A stretch of DNA of 64,000 nt from Bradyrhizobium cosmicum (GTDB lineage Bacteria > Pseudomonadota > Alphaproteobacteria > Rhizobiales > Xanthobacteraceae): the NCBI RefSeq assembly GCF_007290395.2, contig NZ_CP041656.2, positions 2,852,001 through 2,916,000 on the forward strand, in the 5' to 3' direction. The notes beneath the pieces were generated by a model. It had not been told where the DNA came from, made no database searches, and worked only from the letters and a program-made list of their open reading frames with translations. Shown piece after piece: positions 8,699 through 15,656 of the stretch. Position numbers and translations under genes: made by a program. Within the stretch, counting starts at the first letter, position 1; each line of letters starts with the position of its first letter.

Positions 8699-9406
8699 AT
8701 GGCCGCCAAGACCCGACCGAAATCCGAAGCCCCCGACGTGAGCGATCGCGTCGGCCGGATCAGGGAAGGCGTGACCGCGGCGATCCTCGAGCATCGCCTG
8801 CTGCCGGGCACCAAGCTCGGCGAGGACGAGATCGGTGAAATCTATGGCGCGAGCCGCACGCTGGTCCGCACGGCGCTGCAGCAACTGACGCACGAGGGCA
8901 TCGTCAACATCGAGAAGAACCGCGGCGCCTTCGTCGCGCGGCCGACGCCGGCCGATGCCCGCGAAGTGTTCGAGGCGCGCCGCCTGATAGAGCCCACCAT
9001 CGTCGACCATGCCGTCGACGCGGTATCGCCGGCCTGGATCGATCGGCTCCAGCGCCATCTCACCGAGGAGCGCGACGCCGAGCTGCGCGGCGACGCGCGC
9101 GCCTCGGTCCGGCTCTCCGGCGAGTTTCATCGTCTCGTCGCCGAGATGAGCGGCCACAGCATCTATCTTGGTTTCCTGAAAGAGCTGATCGCGCGCTCCT
9201 CGCTCATTATCCTGCTCTACCGCCGTCACGACACGCCGGCCTGCGGCACCGATCATCATGCCGGCATCGTCAGCGCGATCCGCGAGCGCGACAAGAAGGC
9301 CGCACGCGCGCAAATGCTGTCGCATCTTCGCGAGATCGAGGCCGAGCTGTTCCTGAAGGATCCCGCCGCCGACGAGTTGCGGCTCGCGGACGTGCTGGGC
9401 GCGTGA
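8699..9406 (+). CDS. GntR-family transcriptional regulator, FCD type
   Basis: The 235-residue product has an N-terminal winged helix (residues ~20-85: RIREGVTAAILEHRLLPGTK..LGEDEIGEIYGASRTLVR) and a C-terminal all-helical FCD ligand domain. Potential metal ligands are a His in GEFHRLVAEM and the later HHAGIV motif. It is divergent from the transporter/racemase operon, so it is probably a substrate-responsive repressor of that operon. The ATG at 8699 was preferred; an in-frame TTG at 8630 would add a non-conserved leader. Family assignment is firm; target and ligand are inferred. Confidence 0.86.
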   Translation: MAAKTRPKSEAPDVSDRVGRIREGVTAAILEHRLLPGTKLGEDEIGEIYGASRTLVRTALQQLTHEGIVNIEKNRGAFVARPTPADAREVFEARRLIEPTIVDHAVDAVSPAWIDRLQRHLTEERDAELRGDARASVRLSGEFHRLVAEMSGHSIYLGFLKELIARSSLIILLYRRHDTPACGTDHHAGIVSAIRERDKKAARAQMLSHLREIEAELFLKDPAADELRLADVLGA

Positions 9407-9654
9407 GCACGCGCAAACGGAACCGCAACAGGCCGCACAGAGCCTGTCACAATCGCGGGCGTTCATCTCGGTTTCGAGAAAGGTAGGATTCGCTACGAAT
9501 TCGATCTCTTGCGGCGCGCGACGGCAATTTAGTTCGCAAGGTCACGGCCGATTGTGACAATCCTTGCCTGATCTCAGCGCCTCGTGGGGATGATCGCGCG
9601 CTGCGGCGTAACGTGACTATTCCTCGCCGGCTGCACCGGCTATAGGATGTGGCT

Positions 9655-9672
9655 CTGTCATTGAACTGTCAT
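9655..9672 (+). promoter_or_regulatory. PhoB-box-like direct repeat
   Basis: Two exact CTGTCAT heptamers (9655-9661 and 9666-9672) are separated by 4 nt, giving the 11-bp period of a PhoB-binding Pho box. The box overlaps the start codon of the CYTH-CHAD gene (ATG 9671), which is unusual for an activating site. Confidence 0.5.
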
Positions 9673-11443
9673 GTCACCAGAAATGCTGAAATCAGGCGCA
9701 AGCCCGGCTCGCAAAACTCCAAGCGCGCCGGAAGGGAACCCTGTCGCCAGGGACAACAACAGGACGCAAGTCGTCGCCGGCTTCCTCAGGCAGATTGAAC
9801 CGGCCGCCCCCGGCGCGGAACCTGCGATCGCCGAGGGCGCCGCGGCTGATCAGACGCCATCGCAAGACGCGCCGGCTGCATCTGAGAAGGTCCGGTCGAA
9901 CGCCGCCGCGCGGCCCGCCGGTGAAATCGAGCTCAAGCTTCTCGTCGATGCCGATCGCATGGCGCATTTCAACGCCGCGCCGGTCATCGCGAGCAACGCG
10001 CGTAACAAGGGTTCGCGAAGGCATCTCAAATCCGTCTACTACGACACGCCGGACCGCGCGCTGCGGCGTAACGGTCTGAGCCTGCGCGTGCGCCAGAGTG
10101 GCGCGCGCTTCGTGCAGACCGTGAAGACTGACGCAGTGGATGATCCGCTGCGCCGTGGCGAGTGGGAGGCGAACGTCGCCTCGCTTGCGCCCGATCTCGC
10201 TTTGGCGTTGCCTTTCATTCCGGAGAAGCTTCGCGGCCACCTCGAAGCGCAGCCGCTCGAAGCCGTCTTCACCGCCGACGTCCATCGCCACGCGCGAATG
10301 ATCGACCTACCGGCCGGCAGCGTCGAGATCGCCTTCGACCACGGCGTGTTGACCGCCGGCGAGCGGTCCGTGCCAGTGAGCGAGATCGAGCTGGAATTGA
10401 AGAGCGGCAGCGCCAGCACGATCTACGAGATCGCGTTGCGGCTGGCGGAGCACGGGGCGGTGAAACCGTCGATCCGGACCAAGTCGGCGCGTGGCTTCGA
10501 CCTCGCTGCCGATACGCCGCCATCGGCCCGCCGGCCGGGCAAGCTTCGCCTTGATCCGTCCGTGACGCTCGACGAGGCCTTCTCGACGATCCTGCGCTCC
10601 TGCTTCCTCCATCTGCTGCAGTCCCTGCCTGCGGCCGAGGACGGCCGCAATCCGGAAGGCGTGCATCAACTGCGTGTTTCGCTGCGCCGGCTGCGATCGG
10701 CGCTCGATCTGATGCGATCGGTGGGGGCGCTGAGCAATCTCGACGCGTTGCGATCGGAAGCCAAATGGCTGGCGCAGGACCTCTCCGCCGCGCGTGACTG
10801 GGACGTGTTCCAGCTCGAAACCTTGCCGACGATCGCAAGAGCCTGTCCTGCGGTCGCCGGCTTCGATGCGCTCGGCCGGGCCGCGGCCAGTCGACAGTCC
10901 GCTGCCTATCGCAAGGCGCATGATGCGCTCGGCGATCGCCGCTGCGCCATGTTCCTGATCGGCCTCGGCGGATGGATCGAGACGCGGGGCTGGCGCAACG
11001 ACGTTGCCGCCGAAGATCTCGGCCAGCTCTCCGAGCCCGCCGTCAACTTCGCCCAGCGCATCCTGTCGGAGCAATACGCGAAGGTGCTCAAGCGCGGCCG
11101 CCGCTTCAAGTCGCTTTCGGCGGCGGAGCTGCACCGGGTGCGGCTCGCGACCAAGCGGCTGCGCTATCTCAGCGAGTTCCTGCTGCCGCTGTTCGCCGAT
11201 CGCAAGTCCGCGCGGAAATTCTCGCGCCGGCTTGCCGCCTTGCAGGAGGAGCTCGGCGCCTTCAACGACATGGCGGTCACGGCATCGTTGCTCGACGGGC
11301 TCGGCGCCGGGCCTGACAGCGCCATCGCGGCGGCGGCGATCGCCGGCTGGCAGGCGCGCGCATCGGTGGGGGTGCAGCCTGCCTTGCGAGGCACATGGCG
11401 CGATTTCACCGCCGCGCGCGTGCCGTGGTCGTCACAGGGCTGA
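9671..11443 (+). CDS. CYTH and CHAD domain protein
   Basis: The 590-residue product has a low-complexity N-terminal extension (1-82) and a CYTH domain beginning with the diagnostic ExExK motif (GEIELKLLV). Its tunnel-fold residues bind triphosphate-type substrates. A CHAD domain follows from about residue 300 (HQLRVSLRRLRSALDLM, later LHRVRLATKRLRYLSEFLLP), with the conserved His/Arg helices that bind polyphosphate. It probably acts on or binds inorganic polyphosphate. No in-frame start exists between 9683 and the CYTH motif, so translation must begin at 9671 or 9683. The prophage attachment site lies just past its stop. Confidence 0.88.
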   Translation: MSPEMLKSGASPARKTPSAPEGNPVARDNNRTQVVAGFLRQIEPAAPGAEPAIAEGAAADQTPSQDAPAASEKVRSNAAARPAGEIELKLLVDADRMAHFNAAPVIASNARNKGSRRHLKSVYYDTPDRALRRNGLSLRVRQSGARFVQTVKTDAVDDPLRRGEWEANVASLAPDLALALPFIPEKLRGHLEAQPLEAVFTADVHRHARMIDLPAGSVEIAFDHGVLTAGERSVPVSEIELELKSGSASTIYEIALRLAEHGAVKPSIRTKSARGFDLAADTPPSARRPGKLRLDPSVTLDEAFSTILRSCFLHLLQSLPAAEDGRNPEGVHQLRVSLRRLRSALDLMRSVGALSNLDALRSEAKWLAQDLSAARDWDVFQLETLPTIARACPAVAGFDALGRAAASRQSAAYRKAHDALGDRRCAMFLIGLGGWIETRGWRNDVAAEDLGQLSEPAVNFAQRILSEQYAKVLKRGRRFKSLSAAELHRVRLATKRLRYLSEFLLPLFADRKSARKFSRRLAALQEELGAFNDMAVTASLLDGLGAGPDSAIAAAAIAGWQARASVGVQPALRGTWRDFTAARVPWSSQG

Positions 11444-11455
11444 AGCGCATCCCCA

Positions 11456-11482
11456 AAAAAGTTGCGGCCAGGCTTTGGGGGA
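11456..11482. repeat. attL core, 27-bp direct repeat
   Basis: This 27-bp sequence (AAAAAGTTGCGGCCAGGCTT then TGGGGGA) recurs exactly at 54264-54290. It lies 12 bp after the CYTH-CHAD stop and 33 bp before the integrase stop, the expected place for a prophage left end. Confidence 0.9.
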
Positions 11483-11515
11483 TGAAAGGCCGCGCATTGA
11501 ATTCAAAAGCGAATT

Positions 11516-12616
11516 TCAGTCGTTGACCGCTTTTCCCCGTTTAGTCCCCATTGCGGGCAGGCTGTCGACGCGATCCCATTCGTCGCGCGGGACCACGTGC
11601 GAGTAGCGCATCGCGCTGCGCGGGTCGCGCCAGTTCTGGGTCGCGACCAGGCCCTGCACGTCGGCGCCGCCATACATGCGCATCCAGGTCGCCCAGGTGT
11701 GCCGGAAGGTGTGGAAGGTGACGAAGGCGTATTTGAACGCCGGCTTTTTCCAGCCGGTCGGGCGGCGCTTGGGGCAGGGAAGGCCTGCCGCGGCCATCGT
11801 GGCGCGCAGCAGCAGGTGTTTGAAGTGCCCGCCCTCCTTGAACCGGAACAGCCGCTCGCGCCCCTGGATGGCCTGCAGGTGCGTCTGCAGGCGTACTGCG
11901 ACCTCCTCCCGCAGGCGCAGCATGCGCGGGTCTCCGTTCTTGGAGGTCTTCAGCCATAGGGCGAAGTCGGCCGGCCTTGTATCGGCCGCGCGCGCATTGA
12001 GGCCCTCGCCCTTTCGGATTCCGGTGTAGAGCAGCAACAGCAGATAAAGCTCGAGCTCCTCGTCGATCGACCTGGCGGCGTCCAGAATTTCGAACGCGGC
12101 CTCCGGCCACATGAATTCCTTGCGCTGGCGGCCCTTGGAGCCCTTTGGCCGCTTGAATGTCGGCGCCTTGTCGCCGAGCGCATGGCGGATGATCGCGATC
12201 GCCGGCACGTAGACCGCGCGGTTTTTATAATCGGGGGCGCCGTGCGGCAGCAGGGTATTGGCGGCGGCGTCGATCGCGGCCTGGTCGATCGCCTCGATCG
12301 GTGTCTCCCGGAAGTGCCGCAGCAGCTTGGGGACATGGCGGCGTTCGCCGCCGGCCTGCATGTAGGCGTTGGCGGCCGTCAGGAATGTCGGCCGCCCGGG
12401 ATCAGGCTTAACGTCCGGGGCTGGATATTGCCTGTGTTCTTCGATGCATCGCTCGATCTCGTCGAGCTTTTCAAGAGCGATGCGTCGTTTGTGAGTGCCG
12501 CTGCTAACTTCCACGCGGACTCCGAGGTAGGTTCCTCGGATCTCGAAGTTCGGCGTCTTGCCCTTGCGCGGCGGCCGGAGCTTGAGGGGCACTTGAGCGT
12601 CTCCCGTAACGCACAC
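11516..12616 (-). CDS. tyrosine recombinase / phage integrase
   Basis: The 366-residue product catalyses attP x attB recombination. It has an N-terminal arm-binding and SAM-like core-binding region (to ~165) and a C-terminal catalytic domain. Catalytic residues visible are Arg201 (TGIRKGE), a Lys in KTSKNG (223/226), His302 and Arg305 (HTFRHTWATW), and the Tyr338 nucleophile (AMRYSH). The start is GTG at 12616, lying 238 nt inside the preceding HTH gene in another frame. The gene ends 33 bp from attL. It is the last gene of the leftward nested operon that begins at 14038. Confidence 0.92.
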   Translation of the reverse strand: MCVTGDAQVPLKLRPPRKGKTPNFEIRGTYLGVRVEVSSGTHKRRIALEKLDEIERCIEEHRQYPAPDVKPDPGRPTFLTAANAYMQAGGERRHVPKLLRHFRETPIEAIDQAAIDAAANTLLPHGAPDYKNRAVYVPAIAIIRHALGDKAPTFKRPKGSKGRQRKEFMWPEAAFEILDAARSIDEELELYLLLLLYTGIRKGEGLNARAADTRPADFALWLKTSKNGDPRMLRLREEVAVRLQTHLQAIQGRERLFRFKEGGHFKHLLLRATMAAAGLPCPKRRPTGWKKPAFKYAFVTFHTFRHTWATWMRMYGGADVQGLVATQNWRDPRSAMRYSHVVPRDEWDRVDSLPAMGTKRGKAVND

Positions 12617-12786
12617 TCGATGCGGGCTATGTCGTCGGAGCGGAATACCTTATCGCGGCCGATCGGCGTGTAATAGGGCTCGCCGTGGTTATCCCGGGGG
12701 TGAGCGCGGAGCCATTCGGCGAGCCAACGGGTCGACGGCGCCTTCAGTTCGGCGGCGGCTTCGGCAAGCGTGAAGCGCTGGGTCAT
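12379..12786 (-). CDS. helix-turn-helix protein, excisionase candidate
   Basis: The 135-residue product has an N-terminal MerR/Xis-like winged-helix segment (residues 1-60: FTLAEAAAELK, then YYTPIGRDKVFRSDDIARIE) and a Ser/Arg/Lys-rich C-terminus. The last 238 nt overlap the integrase gene in a different frame, so the C-terminal half is dual-coding. Its position directly ahead of int, in the same operon, is typical of a recombination directionality factor. That role is inference. The Ser/Arg-rich tail could partly be imposed by the overlapping integrase frame. Confidence 0.72.
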   Translation of the reverse strand: MTQRFTLAEAAAELKAPSTRWLAEWLRAHPRDNHGEPYYTPIGRDKVFRSDDIARIECALRETLKCPSSSGRRARARRRTSRSEEPTSESAWKLAAALTNDASLLKSSTRSSDASKNTGNIQPRTLSLIPGGRHS

Positions 12787-12944
12787 GGCCGCGGTCCCTC
12801 CAGCCCCGGATAGGCCAGTGCCGCCGCGGCGGCGACGCCGTCGGCATGGCCGCGGCGGTAGGCGATGCGTGCGGCGAGGCGCCAGACCAGAGCGGCCTCG
12901 GTAATCGCGCCGAGCGCCAGGACGAGCAGCAGCGGCGCGTTCAT
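12783..12944 (-). CDS. small membrane protein, 53 aa
   Basis: ATG at 12944; the stop overlaps the next start (12786) as ATGA. One hydrophobic helix (LLLVLALGAITEAALVW) is followed by a basic, Ala-rich tail. This size and context are typical of alphaproteobacterial phage accessory proteins; function unknown. Confidence 0.6.
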   Translation of the reverse strand: MNAPLLLVLALGAITEAALVWRLAARIAYRRGHADGVAAAAALAYPGLEGPRP

Positions 12945-13030
12945 GGCTTCGTGCTCCGCGGCCACAATACCCATGCCATCGCGATCGCGTTGCAGATCAG
13001 CCAGATCATGGTCGCCTGGTACAGCGTCAT
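12941..13030 (-). CDS. tiny membrane protein, 29 aa
   Basis: ATG at 13030 and TGA at 12941 encode MTLYQATMIWLICNAIAMAW and a short VLWPRSTKP tail. Both ends overlap neighbouring genes as ATGA, and the spacing is in register with the rest of the nested operon, which supports it as a real gene. It is a single hydrophobic helix with a basic C-terminus. Function unknown. Confidence 0.55.
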   Translation of the reverse strand: MTLYQATMIWLICNAIAMAWVLWPRSTKP

Positions 13031-13323
13031 GTCGCCTCCGCGTGATGCAGCTGCCCGCCGCGGATCTCCGCGCGGCCGCTGGCGATCAGGCTGTCGACAA
13101 GCGCATCGCTGATGCGCTTGGTGCCGAACCGCCAGCCGCCGCGCGCGCGCCGCTCAAGGGGCTGGATTTTGAGCAGGCGCAAGACGATGGGCTGGTTGCG
13201 ATTGATCGAGGGCCGCGGACTGCGCGGCGGCCTGGCGCGGCGGGCGCAGGCGGGCGAGCAGGATTTCTGCCGCTGCCTCGGCAGAAACTTCGCGCCGCAA
13301 TGGCATGTGCGCAGGCGCGTCAT
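13027..13323 (-). CDS. small Cys-containing basic protein, 98 aa
   Basis: The 98-residue product has an N-terminal zinc-ribbon-like cluster (CHCGAKFLPRQRQKSCSPAC), a very basic linker, and a C-terminal segment (RISDALVDSLIASGRAEIRG) that looks like a small winged-helix or beta-hairpin. Both ends overlap neighbours by ATGA. It probably binds nucleic acid; function unknown. Confidence 0.6.
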   Translation of the reverse strand: MTRLRTCHCGAKFLPRQRQKSCSPACARRARPPRSPRPSINRNQPIVLRLLKIQPLERRARGGWRFGTKRISDALVDSLIASGRAEIRGGQLHHAEAT

Positions 13324-13565
13324 GGCCGGAACGCCGGGCGGCCGAGCAGCGGCGCCTCGAGGGCGCAGGCAACGCGCAGCGCGACCGCCTCCGGCGCGAA
13401 GGCGCGCGCCACCATCAGCTCGCCGATGCGGCGCTGGCGCGCCAGTGTGAAGCCGATGCCGGGCCGCGTCCGGTCTGGCAGCGGCAGCGGCAATTCCCGG
13501 TCGACGCAGACCCTGCAGTCGGGACAGCCGCAAACGGGCGCGAGGTCGGGGAAGAAAACGCACAT
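13320..13565 (-). CDS. small Cys-rich protein, 81 aa
   Basis: The 81-residue product has an N-terminal cysteine cluster (CGCPDCRVC) that could bind a metal, and a helical C-terminal region. Its stop overlaps the next start as ATGA and its start shares one base with the previous stop. No known family was recognised. Confidence 0.58.
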   Translation of the reverse strand: MCVFFPDLAPVCGCPDCRVCVDRELPLPLPDRTRPGIGFTLARQRRIGELMVARAFAPEAVALRVACALEAPLLGRPAFRP

Positions 13566-14038
13566 CAGACCGCCGCCCCGTTCTGCCTGGAATAGGCGAG
13601 GTTGCGGGCGGCGTCGGTGTGCTCGAACACCTGGCTTTTGCGCCAGCCCATCCGCAGCAGGTCGGGCAGGGCGGCGCCGTCGCTGCGGGTGGTGAGCACG
13701 ATGAAGTCGTCGGCGAGCTGGGCGATCGCCTCCGCACCGTCCAGGCTGGCGCGGGCCGGCGGCATCGCGACGGGCGCGATCAGTGAGGCGACGCGCTCGC
13801 GCTCGATCTGAACCGCCTCGGTGGCGGCGGCGGCCTCGGCGCGGGCGTTGCGGGCGGCGAGCAGCGCGGCGAGCGTCGCCTGGCGGTCGATCCGCTTGCC
13901 GCGCATCACCGGCTCGGTGCGCGGACATCCCTTGGCGCGGACGTCGGCGAAGCGGCCCTCGGCGCGAATATGGAAAAAGCCGTGCAGCTTCAGCTGCTGG
14001 TCAAAGGCGGTGGCGGTGAGGTCGGTGGGGCGCGGCAC
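13565..14038 (-). CDS. hypothetical protein, first gene of integrase operon
   Basis: The 157-residue product starts at a GTG (14038) preceded by GGGAG. The central part is an Ala/Glu/Arg-rich helix (residues 55-85). The C-terminal region (AEAIAQLADDFIVLTTRSDG, then LPDLLRMGW) is more globular. It is promoter-proximal in the leftward operon and lies directly downstream of the operator cluster at 14078-14111, so it should be controlled by the phage repressor. Family not recognised. Confidence 0.62.
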   Translation of the reverse strand: MPRPTDLTATAFDQQLKLHGFFHIRAEGRFADVRAKGCPRTEPVMRGKRIDRQATLAALLAARNARAEAAAATEAVQIERERVASLIAPVAMPPARASLDGAEAIAQLADDFIVLTTRSDGAALPDLLRMGWRKSQVFEHTDAARNLAYSRQNGAAV

Positions 14039-14077
14039 GTGGGATCTCCCGTGGACGAGGTCCGCGGAAGATGGGTC

Positions 14078-14111
14078 TCAACACGTATTATGTCAACATG
14101 ATTGATGTTGA
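14078..14111. promoter_or_regulatory. operator/promoter cluster for leftward operon
   Basis: Three TGTTGA half-sites lie at 14078-14083 (inverted), 14093-14098 (inverted) and 14106-14111 (direct). The first two start 15 bp apart. Read leftward, the middle one is part of TGTTGACA, which supplies a perfect TTGACA -35 box for the operon starting at 14038. The same TGTTGACA word is in the cluster beside the repressor gene, so one repressor may bind both. Confidence 0.65.
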
Positions 14112-14112
14112 A

Positions 14113-14481
14113 CTAGCATTTCACCTGGACCAGATACTCGATCATTGGCTTGGTGCCGCCAAGGTAAGTCCCTGTGGTGATTTGACTTTCTCCAACAACT
14201 TTAGGGTTGGCGCATTGTTTGCTCAGGAGCCTGAGGGCCATCCCGTCTCGCACGTCCTTGTTTTCCGGGTTGTATCCTAAGTCGACCACGTTCTTGATTC
14301 TGGCGACGTAGTCATAGGGCGCGCCGGGAGGCGCGGGATCGACGCGCAGATCGCCATAGCGCTGCTCTGTTGCCATCCAGACATCGGAGTTTGAACAGCC
14401 GCCAAGCAGGCTCGAAATCAGGAGGAGCGCAGCCGTGTATTGATTAAGCGGCGTTTCCCGGCCGCATCTAGCCTGCGCCAT
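14113..14481 (-). CDS. phage-encoded lipoprotein, 122 aa
   Basis: The 122-residue product has a type II signal peptide: hydrophobic ALLLISSLLGGC with lipobox Leu-Gly-Gly-Cys at Cys29. The mature part has two further cysteines (KQCANPK and the C-terminal VKC) that could form a disulfide. The ATG at 14481 is preceded by AGGAGGGGG, an excellent ribosome-binding site. It starts 64 nt before the repressor stop codon and is co-oriented with it, so it should be expressed in the lysogen. A role in superinfection exclusion or altering the host envelope is plausible by analogy with other repressor-linked lipoproteins, but unproven. Confidence 0.78.
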   Translation of the reverse strand: MAQARCGRETPLNQYTAALLLISSLLGGCSNSDVWMATEQRYGDLRVDPAPPGAPYDYVARIKNVVDLGYNPENKDVRDGMALRLLSKQCANPKVVGESQITTGTYLGGTKPMIEYLVQVKC

Positions 14482-15089
14482 TGCCCCCTCCTGACGACCG
14501 AGTGGATCTCGGTTGCGTTCTGTATCTTCACATTCCGCATGGGCGGGGCGTTGAAGCTTTCGAGGTCAAATGACCCCTTGCGGGCGCCGCCGACGATTCG
14601 CTTCAGGTATCGATTGCCGTCCAGCGTAGTCACTAGGCTTTCGAAATTGAGGAGTTCGCCGGGAGACTGCGGGCGTTTCAGCACGATGATCACGTCGCCA
14701 TCGTCATAGCGCGGGAACATGGAGTCGCCGCTGACCTGATAGGCCGCTGCATTGTCGGGGAGCGGGAAGGGCACTTCGATCTCGTCGAGTTCGTCGCCGG
14801 CGCTGTCGTTTTCAGCACTGGTCTCGATTGCGCCGCCGGCCCCTACTAGGCCTTCAATCCGGACCACGTTCTTTCTGGTCGGTTCGCCGTCGCCTGACAG
14901 GAGCCAGCCGGCGGAGACCTTGAAGGCTCGGCCGTACCGCTCTGCGGCGTCCACAGGAAATCCGTTCTGCCCGTTCTCATGGGCGCCATAGGTCGAAGTC
15001 GGCCAGCCAAACCGCTTGGCTGCCGCCATTGCCGAGGAAAAACCAGCCTTTTCGCGCGCTCGGCGCAGTCGATCGCCCATCGTCTCCAT
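14418..15089 (-). CDS. CI-like repressor, HTH plus S24 peptidase domain
   Basis: The 223-residue product has an N-terminal HTH (residues 5-62: LRRAREKAGFSSAMAAAKRF, then STYGAHENGQNG) and a LexA/UmuD-type S24 domain. The self-cleavage dyad is Ser123 (SGDSMFPRYDDGD) and Lys163 (RYLKRI), 40 residues apart. An Ala-Gly pair at 84-85 is a candidate cleavage site, so RecA-linked induction is likely. ATG 15089 is used here; ATG 15080 (MGDRL) is possible. It is divergent from the Cro-like gene, across the operator cluster at 15108-15142. Confidence 0.88.
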   Translation of the reverse strand: METMGDRLRRAREKAGFSSAMAAAKRFGWPTSTYGAHENGQNGFPVDAAERYGRAFKVSAGWLLSGDGEPTRKNVVRIEGLVGAGGAIETSAENDSAGDELDEIEVPFPLPDNAAAYQVSGDSMFPRYDDGDVIIVLKRPQSPGELLNFESLVTTLDGNRYLKRIVGGARKGSFDLESFNAPPMRNVKIQNATEIHSVVRRGQWRRLDAAGKRRLINTRLRSS

Positions 15090-15107
15090 CGGGCAATCAT
15101 CACAAAT

Positions 15108-15142
15108 CGTGTTGACACAAGTCATGTTGACGACATCAACAC
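15108..15142. promoter_or_regulatory. operator cluster of the lysogeny switch
   Basis: Half-sites TGTTGA lie at 15110-15115 and 15125-15130 (15 bp apart), and an inverted copy TCAACA at 15136-15141 forms a palindrome with the second (5-nt spacer). TTGACA at 15112-15117 is a rightward -35 candidate. The cluster sits between the divergent repressor and Cro-like genes and matches the half-site of the 14078-14111 cluster. Confidence 0.68.
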
Positions 15143-15162
15143 GAATCATGTAGGCGGCTCAT

Positions 15163-15423
15163 ATGGTTGAGGGGTCGCCCAAAAAAACGGTGTCCGACGT
15201 GTTCGAGGCCTTTGGTGGCCCGACTGCCTTCTCACGCGAGTTCGAGTTGAGGGGGGCATCAACCGCCTCCGAAATGAAGCGTCGCGGCCGGATCGCGCTC
15301 CCGCTTTGGCCGCGCATCGTGCGCCGCGCCGCCGAACGACGGATCGAGTGGCTGACTTACGAGAGTCTCGTCCTGATGCACGTAGGCGGGTCCGAGGAGG
15401 CTGTTCCATGCGCGGAACACTGA
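15163..15423 (+). CDS. Cro-like DNA-binding protein
   Basis: The 86-residue product has a short helix-turn-helix core (VSDVFEAFGGPTAFSREF, then ASTASEMKRRGRIALPLWPR). This matches the Cro/carph-isopro style of small phage regulators, in which a GG-x-x-A-F turn precedes the recognition helix. It is the first rightward gene, divergent from the CI-like repressor, so it is probably the lytic regulator opposing CI at the shared operators. Assignment rests on motif shape and position. Confidence 0.75.
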   Translation: MVEGSPKKTVSDVFEAFGGPTAFSREFELRGASTASEMKRRGRIALPLWPRIVRRAAERRIEWLTYESLVLMHVGGSEEAVPCAEH

Positions 15424-15656
15424 CTCGATCGCTGTGCCCGGCGCGATGGCTGCCGCTGCCCGCGCGCGGTGATTTTTTCGGCCTGTGGATAACCCGCCTG
15501 CATCGAGGGGCGGTCGGCCTCCTGACGGAGCCGGGCCTGCCCTGTGGACGCGTGTGGAAAACCCACGCAGGGCCTGCATTTCAAGGGGTTTTTGCCAAGG
15601 CGGCAAGAGGGGGAGGGGCCAATGTCAGACATCACCGCACGCATCGCGGACCCTGA
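15408..15656 (+). CDS. possible small protein, 82 aa (weak)
   Basis: ATG at 15408 is preceded by GAGGAGG and the frame stays open for 82 codons, overlapping both neighbours. The predicted protein is basic with few acidic residues and matches nothing I recognise. The stretch also contains DnaA-box-like sequences, so it may instead be mostly non-coding. Confidence 0.3.
   Translation: MRGTLTRSLCPARWLPLPARGDFFGLWITRLHRGAVGLLTEPGLPCGRVWKTHAGPAFQGVFAKAARGGGANVRHHRTHRGP
15484..15561. promoter_or_regulatory. DnaA-box-like cluster
   Basis: TGTGGATAA at 15484-15492 is the reverse complement of the perfect DnaA box TTATCCACA. TGTGGAAAA at 15553-15561 and TGTGGAC at 15543 are near matches in the same orientation. 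It is a candidate DnaA-binding region early in the rightward operon. Confidence 0.4.

Noticed and set aside
9445..9559. 11-bp inverted repeat TGTCACAATCG / CGATTGTGACA, 93 bp apart
   Set aside because: Could be a distal operator pair, but the spacing is large and no regulator points to it; kept out of the feature list.
11440..11500. tRNA or tmRNA at the attachment site
   Set aside because: No cloverleaf or anticodon arm is visible; the core is part of an intrinsic terminator instead.
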